6,715 nt of DNA from Alphaproteobacteria bacterium (GTDB taxonomy: Bacteria > Pseudomonadota > Alphaproteobacteria > Puniceispirillales > UBA1172): contig JALRFL010000049.1 in the NCBI GenBank assembly GCA_023259875.1, forward strand, positions 1 through 6,715. The letters run 5' to 3'. The translations under genes were made by a program, and so were the position numbers. Positions 5,924-6,715 of the stretch are shown one piece after another. Position 1 is the first letter of the stretch. Every line of letters begins with the position of its first letter. The notes below the pieces were generated by a model. It was not told where the DNA came from, made no database searches, and was given only the letters and a program-made list of their open reading frames with translations.

Positions 5924-6457
5924 TTAAAATTTTTCTAGATTGTCATAATAATCATTAACAGCCCGAGTAAGATAATCTGAACGCCATCCTAAATATAAGG
6001 ATACCCCATCAGCCCCCGCCACATTGCATCTCACAGTGACTTGGCTTCTGTCTCTAAGCGTTCCATCATGACTGTAACTTAGCATATCACCTGAAACAAA
6101 TTCACCATAATCTAGATTAACTGAAAATCTTCTCTCTAATCTCGGCAGCCATGAATTCATATATTTGATACAGGTGTTCAAATCTGGCATTTTTGAAAAT
6201 GTAGCAATTTCCTCAATGCTATTCCTCATTGCATCAAACCCTAACCAATATTCAGAGAATTGAGAGTTTGTAATGGGTGGAATTACTTGGATTTCTCTGA
6301 AGGGATCATCGGCTTCAATATGCCTAGCAGCGTTTTTCACATCATAGTTATTTGCATAATTTAAAATATTTTCATGAAGTGTAATTCCAAATAATTGATC
6401 AGCTTTAGCTATACTTACACTACCCAATAATAACAAAACGCTTAATAAAATACGCAT
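5924..6457 (-). CDS. Hypothetical secreted protein, 177 aa
   Basis: Not recognised. Residues 1-19 form a clear signal peptide (R2, then a Leu/Val core, ending IAKA), so it should be periplasmic or secreted. The mature part starts DQLFGITLHENIL. It has exactly two cysteines, C96 in NTCIKYMNSWLPRLERRF and C144 in VTVRCNVAG, which could form a disulfide. The second half looks beta-rich. No lipobox or membrane segment follows the signal. AAGG lies 8 bases before the ATG, and a promoter with 17-base spacing lies upstream at 6490-6518, so the gene is probably transcribed alone. It converges on the FGE-fold gene with a single base between the two stop codons, leaving no room for a terminator between them. 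Its composition is more AT-rich than the genes left of 4000, suggesting recent acquisition or weak conservation. Confidence 0.72.
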   Translation of the reverse strand: MRILLSVLLLLGSVSIAKADQLFGITLHENILNYANNYDVKNAARHIEADDPFREIQVIPPITNSQFSEYWLGFDAMRNSIEEIATFSKMPDLNTCIKYMNSWLPRLERRFSVNLDYGEFVSGDMLSYSHDGTLRDRSQVTVRCNVAGADGVSLYLGWRSDYLTRAVNDYYDNLEKF

Positions 6458-6489
6458 ATCTATAACCTTATATAAACAAACTCTGTTTT

Positions 6490-6518
6490 ATATTATGAAA
6501 CTTCTCATCTTAAAACAA
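6490..6518 (-). promoter_or_regulatory. Sigma-70-type promoter of the secreted hypothetical gene
   Basis: Minus strand: TTGTTT (complement of 6513-6518), a 17-base spacer and TAATAT (complement of 6490-6495). Transcription would start near 6483, about 25 bases before the start codon and ahead of the AAGG ribosome binding site. Spacing and position are good. The region is AT-rich, which raises the chance of accidental matches. Confidence 0.5.
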
Positions 6519-6630
6519 CTCACCACCTGATTGTTGTGATGACAGAAGCAAAAACACAGGCGATCATAGACGGGATATAGTTAACCTACTGCAGTTAATA
6601 CTACCAAACCATTGATTACATGGAGGGAAA

Positions 6631-6715
6631 ATGGTGAGTTCAGTGCCAGTATTAACAGCTAAGCTCATTAATAAGCTTTCTTGTGATGCCCCCCAAAAGC
6701 CAATTTTTGTATGAG
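6631..6715 (+). pseudogene. Possible 5' end of a tyrosine recombinase gene, interrupted by TGA
   Basis: An ATG at 6631 (or GTG at 6634) follows a strong ribosome binding site, GGAGGG at 6622-6627. The 27 codons read MVSSVPVLTAKLINKLS and end QKPIFV, then TGA at 6712-6714 and one G. The pattern LT-K-I-(8-10)-P-(I/F)-V-W-D is typical of the N-terminus of phage-type integrases. Here TGA falls exactly where the Trp codon TGG would be, and the next base is G, as for Asp. TGA acts as stop in the neighbouring genes ending at 5194 and 5922, so reading it as Trp is unlikely. It could therefore be a disrupted integrase, a sequencing error near the edge, or an unrelated short frame. The window ends here, so the rest cannot be judged. 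Confidence 0.35.

Noticed and set aside
5920..5940. AAAATTTTT stretch between the convergent genes as a bidirectional terminator
   Set aside because: No real stem can be formed around it; it is only an AT-rich run.
6576..6607. Repeated AGTTAA hexamers, 14 bases apart, before the integrase-like frame
   Set aside because: Only six matching bases per copy in AT-rich DNA; too short to call a binding-site array.

Overview
The window looks like part of a bacterial chromosome, most likely from an alphaproteobacterium, possibly a marine one. That placement rests on the style of the ammonium transporter, the LysR-type regulator and the tRNA-Asp. It is recognition from memory, not a computed assignment. 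Base composition is uneven. The middle of the methyltransferase gene is GC-rich (38 of 60 bases in block 2761-2820). The right part is AT-rich (15 of 60 bases in block 6361-6420).

Left part (1-2248): an Amt-family ammonium transporter runs leftwards off the window edge. A LysR-type regulator is transcribed divergently from it. The 144-base gap holds a dyad, GTTGC-N7-GCAAC, with T-N11-A spacing. This is a good candidate operator through which the regulator could control both itself and amt. There is no glnK upstream of amt.

Middle (2249-3708): a small unknown protein is followed after 22 bases by a class I methyltransferase. The methyltransferase resembles phosphoethanolamine N-methyltransferases, but several phosphate-contact positions are changed. 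A complete tRNA-Asp(GTC) with encoded CCA and a clear -35/-10 promoter follows on the minus strand.

Right part (3709-6715): a secreted protein fuses an FKBP-type prolyl isomerase to a rhodanese domain (minus strand), with a hairpin over its ribosome binding site. Divergent from it is a two-gene unit with ATGA stop/start overlap. It encodes a helical, possibly ferritin-like protein and an exported SUMF1/EgtB/PvdO-type (FGE-fold) protein that lacks the FGE copper cysteines. An unrecognised secreted protein converges on this unit from the right. At the extreme right edge a 27-codon frame with a strong ribosome binding site resembles the start of a tyrosine recombinase, interrupted by TGA where a Trp codon is expected.

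The left and middle genes look like ordinary nitrogen-uptake and housekeeping content. The part right of about 4480 has accessory character: unknown exported proteins, lower GC and a possible integrase remnant. I see no CRISPR array, insertion sequence, riboswitch or rRNA.
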